Source of the DNA: AAA044-D11 sp965268555
GTDB taxonomy: Bacteria > Actinomycetota > Actinomycetes > Nanopelagicales > Nanopelagicaceae
Assembly (NCBI GenBank): GCA_965268555.1
Contig: OZ254174.1
Location: 62,001 to 126,000, forward strand
Direction: 5' to 3'
DNA length: 64,000 bases
Part shown: piece by piece, positions 24,297 through 32,296 of the stretch
Position numbering within the stretch: the stretch's first letter is position 1
How the letters are laid out: every line of letters begins with the position of its first letter
Notes under the pieces: model-generated
Database searches by the model: none
What the model was told of the DNA's origin: nothing
Seen by the model: only the letters and a program-made list of their open reading frames with translations
Translations under genes and position numbers: made by a program

Positions 24297-25022
24297 ATGG
24301 AAAGCGAAGATAGATCTGTCTTTGAATTAAGTTATGTTGAACCCACCGAAAGTTTTAGTTATGGAAAAGGTTCTGATCAAGTTATCGATTTCTATCTTCC
24401 GGTTGAAACCGATAAACCAACAATTGTTTTAATTCACGGGGGATATTGGCGCCCAGAATATGATCGGAAGCATCTGGCACCACTTGCCCAGAAATTTGCA
24501 GATTTAGGGTGGCCGGTTGCCCTAATTGAATATCGCAGAATTATTGGCAATCCAGATGCAATGATGAGCGATGTTGTTAGCGCGATTGAAGAAGTAGCAG
24601 GCCGAAATAAGAATCTGGTGCTCATTGGGCATTCTGCTGGTGGGCATCTTGCACTACTTGCTGCAAATAAGTTGAACGTTTTAGGGGTAATCGCGCTGGC
24701 GCCAGTCACTGACTTAGTGAAGACGGAAGAGTTAGATTTAGATGAAGGTGCCGCATCTGATTTTCTTGGCACACCAGCTTCACTTCGGGCTGATTTAGAT
24801 CCGATGCGGCAGCCAGTTTTAACCGTTCCAACAACTCTTATTCATGGTGCGCTAGATATTCGAGTGCCTGTGGCTTTTGCAAGAGATTACGTAGCGAATG
24901 CTGCTAGTTCACAGATCAAATTAATCGAACTAGAGAGCGTTGGGCACTTCGAAGTAATCGACCCTCGGCATGAATCCTTGGACAATATTCTGGTTGAATT
25001 GACTAAATTAAAGTCTGCCTAA
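24297..25022 (+). CDS. Alpha/beta hydrolase with HGGYW motif; candidate kynurenine formamidase
   Basis: 241 residues. Oxyanion-hole motif HGGYW near residues 47-51, nucleophile elbow GHSAGGH near 108-114 and a late GHFEVID with the presumed catalytic His. An HGGxW motif plus GHSAGGH is characteristic of animal and yeast arylformamidases (AFMID/Bna7) as well as of BD-FAE-type esterases. Because kynureninase is encoded at 5084, N-formylkynurenine hydrolysis is a reasonable hypothesis, though not shown by sequence alone; other esterase activity is equally possible. The start ATG is three bases after the ABM gene stop, so it should be co-transcribed with it. Confidence 0.75.
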   Translation: MESEDRSVFELSYVEPTESFSYGKGSDQVIDFYLPVETDKPTIVLIHGGYWRPEYDRKHLAPLAQKFADLGWPVALIEYRRIIGNPDAMMSDVVSAIEEVAGRNKNLVLIGHSAGGHLALLAANKLNVLGVIALAPVTDLVKTEELDLDEGAASDFLGTPASLRADLDPMRQPVLTVPTTLIHGALDIRVPVAFARDYVANAASSQIKLIELESVGHFEVIDPRHESLDNILVELTKLKSA

Positions 25023-25091
25023 ACCCCATTTGTTCACCTTAAGTATTGTCTCCATTTAATTCAGGCTGGCTGTGCGTTAAATAATAAATCC

Positions 25092-25097
25092 TATGTT
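25092..25097 (+). promoter_or_regulatory. Leaderless -10 box setting the start at 25104
   Basis: TATGTT followed by 6 bases and ATG at 25104. The in-frame TTG at 25098 would begin upstream of the predicted RNA end, so the ATG is preferred. Confidence 0.6.
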
Positions 25098-25103
25098 TTG
25101 CAC

Positions 25104-26945
25104 ATGAGCACTATTGATTTTCAAGGTGGCGAGATTATTGCTGCGCTTGAGAGTCAATTTGCACCAAAAGTAATCACTAAGCCAAAACCAGAGATAAGAA
25201 TTAAGAGCGCGATTGTTTGCTCCTTTTACACTAGCGATGATTACTACAAAAGCCATGGCCAAAGACTTAGGGAAAATTTAGAAGCACTAGGGATAGCTAT
25301 TGACCTTCGAGAGATTACAAAGAAAGAGGGCGAAGATTGGGCCGCAATTTGCCGCAAGAAAGTTGGATTTATTGCCGAGGTATGTGCGGCCAACCCTGAT
25401 AAAAAAGTTTTTTGGATTGACGTGGATTGTGAATTGTTTTCTATTCCAGAGTTCATTCTAAATTCCACAGCAGACATTATTGGATTTCAACGTGGCTTTA
25501 GTAATCCAACAAAGATCGGCTATGAGAATCGTGGCCGGTTTTGGGAGCCTTGTTTTTGGGGAATTAACAACACACCTCAAGCTAGAAAGATGATTCAAGC
25601 AGCGGCGGATTTTGAAGAAGTGGCGACAGTTCGCGCTACCGATGATTTCTTTTTTGAAGAAGCGTGGCGTGCTACATCTCCAAATATGACTTTTCAAATT
25701 ATTCCTTCAAATTGCGCAGTGGATAAAGGCTCAGGAAGCCTTGAAGGCCATGAAGTTTTCTTTCGTTTTGGATCAAGTGGGCAAGTTGAGAATTTCAAAA
25801 ATAAGGTAGAGCAACATAAGGGAAATAAAGCGAAGAAGTTAGTAAATCCAAAGCGTGAATTACTAAAGTTCGCAAAGTATGTGGAAGAAAAGTTGCCTGA
25901 ACGCTTATCTGCACGCCTGCGATTATTGGTTGATGCATCAGGTATAACTGGGCTGTTAACAGGGAAAAAACACAATAATTTAAATAACCAAACAATCAGC
26001 GAACTTGTTAAGGCAGGAAAAGCTGGCGATCTGAAGAAATACAACAATGCCCTTACCTTGTTCAAGCGCAAAGTACTACCAAATCGATACGAAACGGCTG
26101 CCATGAAAGTTGCTTCAAGTTATTTAGCTTATTCAGACAAGCCAAGTGATAACAAAATAAATCTTGCTTGGTGGGAAAATCCTTATCCGGGCAATTATGG
26201 CGATTGGTTAACACCGTTCATTTTTAATCACTTCACCGAAAATAGAATAATTTTTCAAGGGTTAACAACACAGGCGCCAAAGAAACATTTGGTCAGCTTA
26301 GGTTCGGTGGGTCGATTCATTAAGAGCAATTCAGTTGTAGTTGGAACTGGAGTTAGCTCATTTAAACATGCATTAAATCCAAAAGCAGATTATGTATCGG
26401 TTCGCGGTCCTCACACTGCTGAGCTGCTTGTGCAATCGGGTGGTCCAAAAATTGAAAACTTCGGTGATCCTGCCGTCGTTTTATCGAGAATTTTGCCATT
26501 CACTCGTGGCGAAACTAACAGCCGCATCGCACTTATCCGTCACCACACACATCTACAAGCACCAGTTAAATTGCCAAATAATTTCGATGAGCTCTCAGTT
26601 CAAATTTCTCATCCAAATGACATCATCGCATTTATCGAGAAACTTCATGAATATGAGAGCGTTGTAACTAGTGCGATGCATGTAATGATTACTTGCCAAA
26701 GTTATGGAATACCTTGTGCATTGGTTGTTTTCAAAGGCTTTGAAGACTATGTGCATGGCGATGGAATTAAGTATTCAGATTATGCCCTAGGAGCAGGTGT
26801 TAAAGAGTTAAATCCAGTAGCGATTGATCCTAAAATCAATTTATCTGAAATCACTCCAATTACTCATGAGATTAAAATTTCAGAGCAAAAAATTTCAGAG
26901 GTGGAAGCTGCAATAAAAGAAGGAATATCTAGGATTACCAAATAG
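25104..26945 (+). CDS. Fusion of glycosyltransferase-like and polysaccharide pyruvyl transferase domains
   Basis: 613 residues in two parts. The N-terminal 200 or so (SAIVCSFYTSDDYY, FWIDVDCELFS near residues 105-115, DIIGFQRG) look like a nucleotide-sugar-dependent transferase with a DxD metal site. From about residue 345 the rest (WWENPYPGNYGDWLTP, VGTGVSS, VSVRGPHTAELL, ENFGDPAVVL, VTSAMHVMITCQSYGIP) is a polysaccharide pyruvyl transferase domain, whose family adds ketal pyruvate to sugars of capsules or secondary cell wall polymers. No signal peptide is seen, so it should act in the cytoplasm. It faces the nucleotidyltransferase gene tail to tail and probably belongs to the envelope-polymer locus. 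The exact sugar is unknown. Confidence 0.78.
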   Translation: MSTIDFQGGEIIAALESQFAPKVITKPKPEIRIKSAIVCSFYTSDDYYKSHGQRLRENLEALGIAIDLREITKKEGEDWAAICRKKVGFIAEVCAANPDKKVFWIDVDCELFSIPEFILNSTADIIGFQRGFSNPTKIGYENRGRFWEPCFWGINNTPQARKMIQAAADFEEVATVRATDDFFFEEAWRATSPNMTFQIIPSNCAVDKGSGSLEGHEVFFRFGSSGQVENFKNKVEQHKGNKAKKLVNPKRELLKFAKYVEEKLPERLSARLRLLVDASGITGLLTGKKHNNLNNQTISELVKAGKAGDLKKYNNALTLFKRKVLPNRYETAAMKVASSYLAYSDKPSDNKINLAWWENPYPGNYGDWLTPFIFNHFTENRIIFQGLTTQAPKKHLVSLGSVGRFIKSNSVVVGTGVSSFKHALNPKADYVSVRGPHTAELLVQSGGPKIENFGDPAVVLSRILPFTRGETNSRIALIRHHTHLQAPVKLPNNFDELSVQISHPNDIIAFIEKLHEYESVVTSAMHVMITCQSYGIPCALVVFKGFEDYVHGDGIKYSDYALGAGVKELNPVAIDPKINLSEITPITHEIKISEQKISEVEAAIKEGISRITK

Positions 26946-27641
26946 TTATTTGAGGCCTTCGTTTGCTCGGTCTAAGTCAGCTTGGAAATCAACTTCCACG
27001 GCAAATAGATCTGAGATGTCTACTGGTTCCATCTCAATGCCATTCTTCTCAATAGCAAGTTCTAGTCCTCGTTCAAAATAATCTTGATCAGCACAGGCAT
27101 CTAATTGCGTAATTACATTGGCCTTTTCATGGGCAGAAATAAAATTGATACCAACTGCCTCGCCAAGTGCGTTCTTTACCGTCTTAGATAACTCCTTGAT
27201 AAAACCCTTCTCATTGACCGTGTACTTAACTTCCTCTTCTGCCGTAGCGGATGTATTTACGCAGACAAAAGACTTTTCAGACTTGATTCGATCTGCAACT
27301 CGTTCCAAAACTTTCGCATCAAATACCACATCACCGTTTAACCAAAGAACTCCAGATTCTTGGCTAGCGCGAAGTGCCTTTAGCAAACTCTTTGAAGTAT
27401 TTGTTTGATCATAAATTTCGTTATATACAAAGCTGGCACTTGGATGGGCTTCAATAATCATTTCCAATTTGAAGCCAACTACAACAGTGATTCGAGCTTT
27501 ATCACCAAAGACTTGTGAAACATTTTCCATCTGCTGTTGCATAATGGAACGGCCGTCAGATAAAACGGTAAGTGGCTTTGGCCAAGGTTTTCCTAATCTA
27601 GTTCCCATACCAGCCGCCAAAATCACAACTTGAATAGCCAT
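26946..27641 (-). CDS. NDP-sugar/polyol-phosphate nucleotidyltransferase (MobA/LicC-like)
   Basis: 231 residues. N-terminal LAAGMGTRLGKPWPKPLTVL is the nucleotide-binding signature of NTP transferases, and WLNGDVVFD near residue 100 provides the metal-binding Asp. Relatives include phosphocholine and inositol-phosphate cytidylyltransferases. Because CDP-alcohol phosphotransferase genes lie directly beyond the divergent promoter, activating a polyol phosphate to a CDP-alcohol is plausible (inference). The minus-strand start is preceded by a weak GGAAAG Shine-Dalgarno sequence. Confidence 0.8.
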   Translation of the reverse strand: MAIQVVILAAGMGTRLGKPWPKPLTVLSDGRSIMQQQMENVSQVFGDKARITVVVGFKLEMIIEAHPSASFVYNEIYDQTNTSKSLLKALRASQESGVLWLNGDVVFDAKVLERVADRIKSEKSFVCVNTSATAEEEVKYTVNEKGFIKELSKTVKNALGEAVGINFISAHEKANVITQLDACADQDYFERGLELAIEKNGIEMEPVDISDLFAVEVDFQADLDRANEGLK

Positions 27642-27690
27642 CTCTATCTTTCCAACCCATCTTTACCTAAAGAATCCCTGTTAGACACGA

Positions 27691-27696
27691 TAGATT
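27691..27696 (+). promoter_or_regulatory. Leaderless -10 box of the envelope-polymer operon
   Basis: TAGATT followed by 7 bases and the ATG at 27704. This is probably the promoter for the whole run 27704-32939, whose genes overlap or lie a few bases apart. Confidence 0.6.
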
Positions 27697-27703
27697 ACCG
27701 CTT

Positions 27704-29329
27704 ATGACCGCAAATCTACGTACCCTGGATGTTTATCAGGGCACCAAGATTTCAGATGTTTTAGCAGTTTTCGAATCTGGCAATCAAGATCTGCTTCTGG
27801 TCGACGTGAATACTGTTGTTACCAAACCACACCTTGAATTATTGACTGACTATCCGCGCACTGTCACAACAGCTCTGGTATCAAAGTTTAAGGGTGGCGA
27901 AACTCGAGTTAGCCAAGGTCGAATTACAGGTGCAAGTTCTGGATATCATGAAGTTGGTCACGGCAATCACAACTTTCTTGGAATTATTCGACTTTCCCAA
28001 TCTCAAAAAGTAGAGATAGTCACTGCACTTTCTAAAGTTAAAGATACGACCTATCTCGGAAATACCATCGACTTAATTCTGGTGGCACTTGTGCGGGCGG
28101 CAATAGTAATCGCACCAGCTGTAGTAGCTGGTGCTCCTTTTGTCCGCACTGAAAATTCGCATGAGCGCGAATTAGTTCAGAGTCAGATTGCTTCACTAAA
28201 TGATGCTCGGTTAAGGTTGAAGCTCGCTAATCGGGCAAACGATGGTTTCTATTCTGTTTTCTTCTTACGCAAAATTTCGAAACTCTTTACCTGGCTGGCG
28301 GTTCGTCTGAAGATGACACCAAACCAAGTAACGCTAATTTCTTTTGCAATCGGATTGTTGTCCGCGTACGAATTTAGTAAGGGAAATTTCTGGGCAATTT
28401 TTGCGGGCGCGGTATTACTTCAACTCAGCATAATTATTGATTGCGTCGATGGTGAATTGGCCAGATACACCCGACAGTTCTCCCAACTAGGTGCTTGGCT
28501 AGATGCAATCACGGATCGAATCAAAGAGTATTTAGTCTTCTTCGCTCTTGCATATGGCGCTGCAAAGAGCGGTAGAGATCTTTGGATTCCAGCTATGGGA
28601 ATGATGCTATTTCAAACCTTTAGGCATCTCTCTGACTACAACTTTGCGCGTATAAATAAGATTAGAAGTTCGCACCTAGAGCCACTTGATTTTGATTTAA
28701 AGAACGATGGCTTTGTTTCGGTCGAACGCGAGAAGAAAACCCGCTTGGAATACTGGTCAAAGAAGGCGCTGCAGTTCCCAATTGGCGAACGTTGGTTAGT
28801 TATTAGCGCATCCGCTGTGATTGGTGGCGCGGCATTTACTTTCACAATTATGCCGATACTTTCACTAATTTCGATTGCTCTGGTATTCCGAGGAAGATTT
28901 AGAAAAACCATTACTTGGCCTAAAAACAGAGTTAATAAAAATCTAATTGATGATCAATTAGATTCAATCAAAAATAAGAATTCAACAAATCGTTTTGATT
29001 GGCTTGAACCATCTTTGTTACGGTTGCTCGAAGGTGCCATCTTTATAGAAATTGCTCTGACGACCAGCCTCGATAAACCAACAATTTTCCTACTTTTATT
29101 TGCAATTCTTTTTAATCATTACGACAACATGTATCGGGCGCTTCAAAATGAGAGAAAACCACTCTGGTTGTCCATAGCTGGTGGCTACGTATTTGGTCGC
29201 TTACTCGTGGTCGCACTTTGGATCTGGCTGGGTTGGCCGCTTTTGATTCTGGTTTATTACTTCAGCGCTTTATTCTTTATAATTTCTTCAGCTCAATGGA
29301 TACTGAGCCACAGAGTAAAGGCGGTCTAG
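27704..29329 (+). CDS. CDP-alcohol phosphotransferase with extra N- and C-terminal domains (DUF5941-like)
   Basis: 541 residues. Residues 1-190 resemble a degenerate nucleotidyltransferase-like region (LLLVDVNTVVTKPH, GHGNHNFLGI), and the CDP-alcohol phosphotransferase domain starts near residue 200. Its catalytic motif is complete, DCVDGELAR then GAWLDAITD near 247-271, giving all four Asp residues. A second hydrophobic block (about 420-535) resembles the actinobacterial DUF5941 region. Known: the family transfers a phospho-alcohol from a CDP-alcohol to another alcohol, as in phosphatidylinositol or di-inositol phosphate synthesis. The acceptor here is unknown. It sits in the inner membrane. 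The next gene starts two bases after the stop. Confidence 0.82.
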   Translation: MTANLRTLDVYQGTKISDVLAVFESGNQDLLLVDVNTVVTKPHLELLTDYPRTVTTALVSKFKGGETRVSQGRITGASSGYHEVGHGNHNFLGIIRLSQSQKVEIVTALSKVKDTTYLGNTIDLILVALVRAAIVIAPAVVAGAPFVRTENSHERELVQSQIASLNDARLRLKLANRANDGFYSVFFLRKISKLFTWLAVRLKMTPNQVTLISFAIGLLSAYEFSKGNFWAIFAGAVLLQLSIIIDCVDGELARYTRQFSQLGAWLDAITDRIKEYLVFFALAYGAAKSGRDLWIPAMGMMLFQTFRHLSDYNFARINKIRSSHLEPLDFDLKNDGFVSVEREKKTRLEYWSKKALQFPIGERWLVISASAVIGGAAFTFTIMPILSLISIALVFRGRFRKTITWPKNRVNKNLIDDQLDSIKNKNSTNRFDWLEPSLLRLLEGAIFIEIALTTSLDKPTIFLLLFAILFNHYDNMYRALQNERKPLWLSIAGGYVFGRLLVVALWIWLGWPLLILVYYFSALFFIISSAQWILSHRVKAV

Positions 29330-29332
29330 TCG

Positions 29333-30106
29333 ATGACAATTAGACCCAGCCGACCAACAATTGCCCAAATCCGCGAAGTTTCACAACCAATCTCGGTTAC
29401 TGGAAGATCAACATCAGAGCATTGGATAGCGGATTTATACCAACGTAGAATTTCACCTTACTTAACCCGCGTTTTTTTGCGCACACCAATAACTGCAAAT
29501 GGTGTCACTTGGTTAATGATTTTGGTTGGCGCATTAATTGGTCCCGCTTTATTGATACCAGGTTGGCAAGGAATTGCGATTGCGCTAGTTCTTAGCCATC
29601 TGCAAATGTTGATTGATTGTTGTGATGGTGAAGTTGCTAGGTGGCGGGAAACAAAATCGCCAATGGGAATTTTTCTAGACAAATTGGGACATTACGTTGC
29701 TGAAGGTTTGATTCCAATCTGCTTTGGGTTAAGGCTTGCAGATTGGCCAAGGGAATCAATAACAAATTCAATTTTCCCATTCCTAGGTGCACTTCTAGCA
29801 ATTTTAGTAATAGTTAACAAAGGATTGAATGATGCTGTGCATGTTGCGCGAGCATTTTCAGGCCTGCCCAAAATTCAGGATAAATCTGGAATAAACATGC
29901 CAACCAAAGGAATTCTTCGCAAAGCAAGAAAAGTCTTCATTTTCATCCCAGCTCAACGAATGTTTCACTCCGTAGAATTCACGATGTATGTGGCTATCTT
30001 TGGAACTCTAAATGAATCTTTGGAAATCGCCCTTGGAATCGCCCTATTTGTGACAGTTGGTCACATTGCGGCAATCGTTTCTTCAGCCAAACTACGGAAT
30101 AATTAA
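29333..30106 (+). CDS. Second CDP-alcohol phosphotransferase, last motif Asp replaced by His
   Basis: 257 residues with about six hydrophobic segments. The motif reads DCCDGEVAR then GIFLDKLGH, near residues 99-124. In the family's D-xx-DG-xx-AR-...-G-xxx-D-xxx-D pattern the final Asp, usually the catalytic base, is His here. The other Asp residues, which bind the two metal ions, are kept. The enzyme may therefore use His as base, may form a specialised clade, or may have a structural role beside the complete paralogue just upstream. The next gene follows after three bases. Confidence 0.82.
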   Translation: MTIRPSRPTIAQIREVSQPISVTGRSTSEHWIADLYQRRISPYLTRVFLRTPITANGVTWLMILVGALIGPALLIPGWQGIAIALVLSHLQMLIDCCDGEVARWRETKSPMGIFLDKLGHYVAEGLIPICFGLRLADWPRESITNSIFPFLGALLAILVIVNKGLNDAVHVARAFSGLPKIQDKSGINMPTKGILRKARKVFIFIPAQRMFHSVEFTMYVAIFGTLNESLEIALGIALFVTVGHIAAIVSSAKLRNN

Positions 30107-30109
30107 GCC

Positions 30110-30880
30110 ATGTTAACAATTGTAAATCAGCTGCGACTAGCGCTTCTAGAACTATTTACGACAACTAAGTATCGAGCCATATTAATTAGCTTGGTATTAA
30201 TCGCGGCTTTTATATCAGTTTCAGAACTTGCCGTTGCAAAGTTGTTTACTAAGATAATTCTGCACGAAGGAACCCTAAGCCAAACCAAATTGATCTTATT
30301 TGTTGGGGCATTCTTCTTATTCTTTGGTGGCACAAGAGCAGGCCATTTTTTACAGCGGATATATCGAGTTAATGTTTTTGATAAAGCTTTTAAAGAATCC
30401 AATTCCGAGGTAACCGGAGCAAAAGATAATTGGCGCTGGTCACTGGCTTTCGAGCTAACCAATCTACTAAGCACATTCACTCAACTTGGAGTGATAGTCC
30501 TATTCTTTACGTATTTCAACTGGATCTTTGGTTTAATAAATATTGCAATTCTTCTGATAATTTTTCAAGTTTACGGGCGTCTATTTAGGCATCAGATTGA
30601 AGCCCAACGTGGCTTTGTTACAGCAAGAAAAAATAAAGTCCCAATTGCAAATGTTGTAAGAATTGGCACTCGAATCAAATCTGGCGAGACAGGAATTCTA
30701 CTTTCAGGAGTCGCTATGATTGTTTTGTTAGCTGCTCTGATCTTTTTCAGTTACAACGGAGAGATAAGCGAAGCAAATACTATTGTTCTATTCTTTGGGT
30801 TGCGGATGCAGAACTCGAATTTATCCAATATATCTACTGGTTTGATGAGATTTGCAAGGGCGCGAACTCACAGTGAATAA
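30110..30880 (+). CDS. ABC-exporter-like transmembrane domain without ATPase
   Basis: 256 residues, with about five or six hydrophobic helices (near residues 18-45, 62-80, 130-150, 155-175 and 205-225) arranged like the transmembrane domain of a type IV ABC exporter, including polar stretches that look like the intracellular loops (RIYRVNVFDKAF; RHQIEAQRGFVTARKNK). It ends where the nucleotide-binding domain would begin, and no Walker motifs follow in any frame; the next gene starts inside its end. I do not recognise a described family. It may export a polymer with an unlinked ATPase or act without one. Confidence 0.65.
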   Translation: MLTIVNQLRLALLELFTTTKYRAILISLVLIAAFISVSELAVAKLFTKIILHEGTLSQTKLILFVGAFFLFFGGTRAGHFLQRIYRVNVFDKAFKESNSEVTGAKDNWRWSLAFELTNLLSTFTQLGVIVLFFTYFNWIFGLINIAILLIIFQVYGRLFRHQIEAQRGFVTARKNKVPIANVVRIGTRIKSGETGILLSGVAMIVLLAALIFFSYNGEISEANTIVLFFGLRMQNSNLSNISTGLMRFARARTHSE

Positions 30881-31625
30881 CTCCTTGCCTTTAACGATTG
30901 GCTATTCAACTTTGGCCAGTAGGGCGAAGAATATTAAGTTTCTAAATTCAGTGAACAACCTAGTAGTAATTCAAAATCCTGAAGGTAACCAAATTCCCAA
31001 CTTCAGCGGTGAAATAACTGTTCTTGTCCTGCAAAATAGCGGTGTAGCCAAGAGCCGCAATGCTGCAATTGAAAATACAAATTCGAAATATTTACTCTTC
31101 GGCGACGATGATATTGAATTTAGCGAAGCTGGTATTGCCTCTGCTATTAATTTCTTGGATGCCAATCAAGACATATCTATATTGCTGATGCAAGCAGTTG
31201 ATGAAACCGGGAAGCTTCGCAAGAGTTATCCAGGAAAAGCACATGCACTGAAGCTGACCAATTGCGCAAAAGCAGCGACATATGAGATGGCAATTAGAGT
31301 CTCCGATATCAAGAGTAAAGGAATCAGATTTGATGAGAACTTTGGTGCCGGGGCAACAAACTATATTGGAGATGAATACATTTTTATCGCCGATGCATTG
31401 CGCGCAGGCTTGAAGGGTCAATTTGAACCTCATGTAATTGCTACGCATCCAACACAAAGTTCTGGAAGCCTTCAGAACTCGGCGAAGGATCGAAGCGCGC
31501 GAGCAAGAGTTTTTACACGAGTATTTGGAATGTGGGCGCCAGTCATGCGCCTCTTATTCCTGGTAAAACCTCCTTTTAAGAAGTTTGGTCTGATTAATTC
31601 TTTGCTCTTCATAATTGGTAAATGA
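30873..31625 (+). CDS. Family 2-like glycosyltransferase
   Basis: About 250 residues. Seen: ITVLVLQNSGVAKSRNAAI near residue 45, then LLFGDDDIEF with the DxD-type metal site, and DEYIFIADALRAGLKG in the acceptor region; this fits a GT-A fold glycosyltransferase. The nucleotide sugar is unknown. The GTG at 30873 overlaps the stop of the preceding gene by eight bases; a TTG at 30852 is an alternative start. The GDPD gene begins within its stop codon (ATGA at 31622). Confidence 0.75.
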   Translation: MNNSLPLTIGYSTLASRAKNIKFLNSVNNLVVIQNPEGNQIPNFSGEITVLVLQNSGVAKSRNAAIENTNSKYLLFGDDDIEFSEAGIASAINFLDANQDISILLMQAVDETGKLRKSYPGKAHALKLTNCAKAATYEMAIRVSDIKSKGIRFDENFGAGATNYIGDEYIFIADALRAGLKGQFEPHVIATHPTQSSGSLQNSAKDRSARARVFTRVFGMWAPVMRLLFLVKPPFKKFGLINSLLFIIGK

Positions 31626-32296
31626 AGTTCTACGCCCATCGTGGTTCCTCCGGGGATAACCCGGAAATGACGAATGCGGCTTATCAAGCTGCGATTGTTG
31701 ATGGCGCAGATGGTTTTGAATGCGATGTCCGTTTAACAAAAGCTGGCGAGATTGTTTGTATTCATGATGCAACTACTAGAAGAATTGCAGGCAAAAGCTT
31801 ACGAGTTTCGAGAAGTGATTTATTCGAACTCCGAAGTGTCTATGAATTTATGACTTTGAATGAATTGCTTGAACTTGCTATATCAGCGGGTAAAGATTTA
31901 CTAATTGAAACTAAGCACCCAACTATGTTTGGCGGGCGCATAGAGCGCAAAGTGATTGAATTATTGGATTCAAACGCCGAACGAATTAGCCTGGCTGGTA
32001 TTGAAGTAATAGTCATGTCCTTCTCCAAATTTGCCCTTGGAAGAGTAAATTCCAAGTGGAATGTTTGTAAAGTATCTAAGTACTACTTGCCAGCAAGGTT
32101 TTCTAAGCAAAGAATTTCTGCCCTCGATATCGATCTAATTTCAAAACACCCAGGGCTTGTTGCAAAAGTTTCAGGAAAGGGCTCCCGAGTACTGGTTTGG
32201 ACTGTGAATAAAAAACGCGATTTGAAACTATGTAAAGATTTAGGGGTTGATGGCGTTATCACTAATTATCCAAAGGTAGCGCGCAATTATGGATAA
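31622..32296 (+). CDS. Glycerophosphodiester phosphodiesterase
   Basis: 224 residues, GDPD TIM barrel. Catalytic and metal residues: AHRGSSGDNPEMT at residues 4-16 (first His-Arg), FECDVRLTKAGEIVCIHD near 36-53 (Glu, Asp, second His), LIETKHP near 96-102 and VWTVNKKRD near the C-terminus. Known: hydrolyses glycerophosphodiesters to sn-glycerol 3-phosphate and an alcohol. In a polymer locus it could trim or recycle glycerophosphate or polyol-phosphate units. No signal peptide is visible, so cytoplasmic action is likely. It overlaps both neighbours by a few bases. Confidence 0.88.
   Translation: MKFYAHRGSSGDNPEMTNAAYQAAIVDGADGFECDVRLTKAGEIVCIHDATTRRIAGKSLRVSRSDLFELRSVYEFMTLNELLELAISAGKDLLIETKHPTMFGGRIERKVIELLDSNAERISLAGIEVIVMSFSKFALGRVNSKWNVCKVSKYYLPARFSKQRISALDIDLISKHPGLVAKVSGKGSRVLVWTVNKKRDLKLCKDLGVDGVITNYPKVARNYG

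Noticed and set aside
25694..26104. 136-codon minus-strand open frame inside the pyruvyltransferase fusion gene
   Set aside because: Antisense shadow; the plus-strand frame is continuous and has family motifs on both sides.
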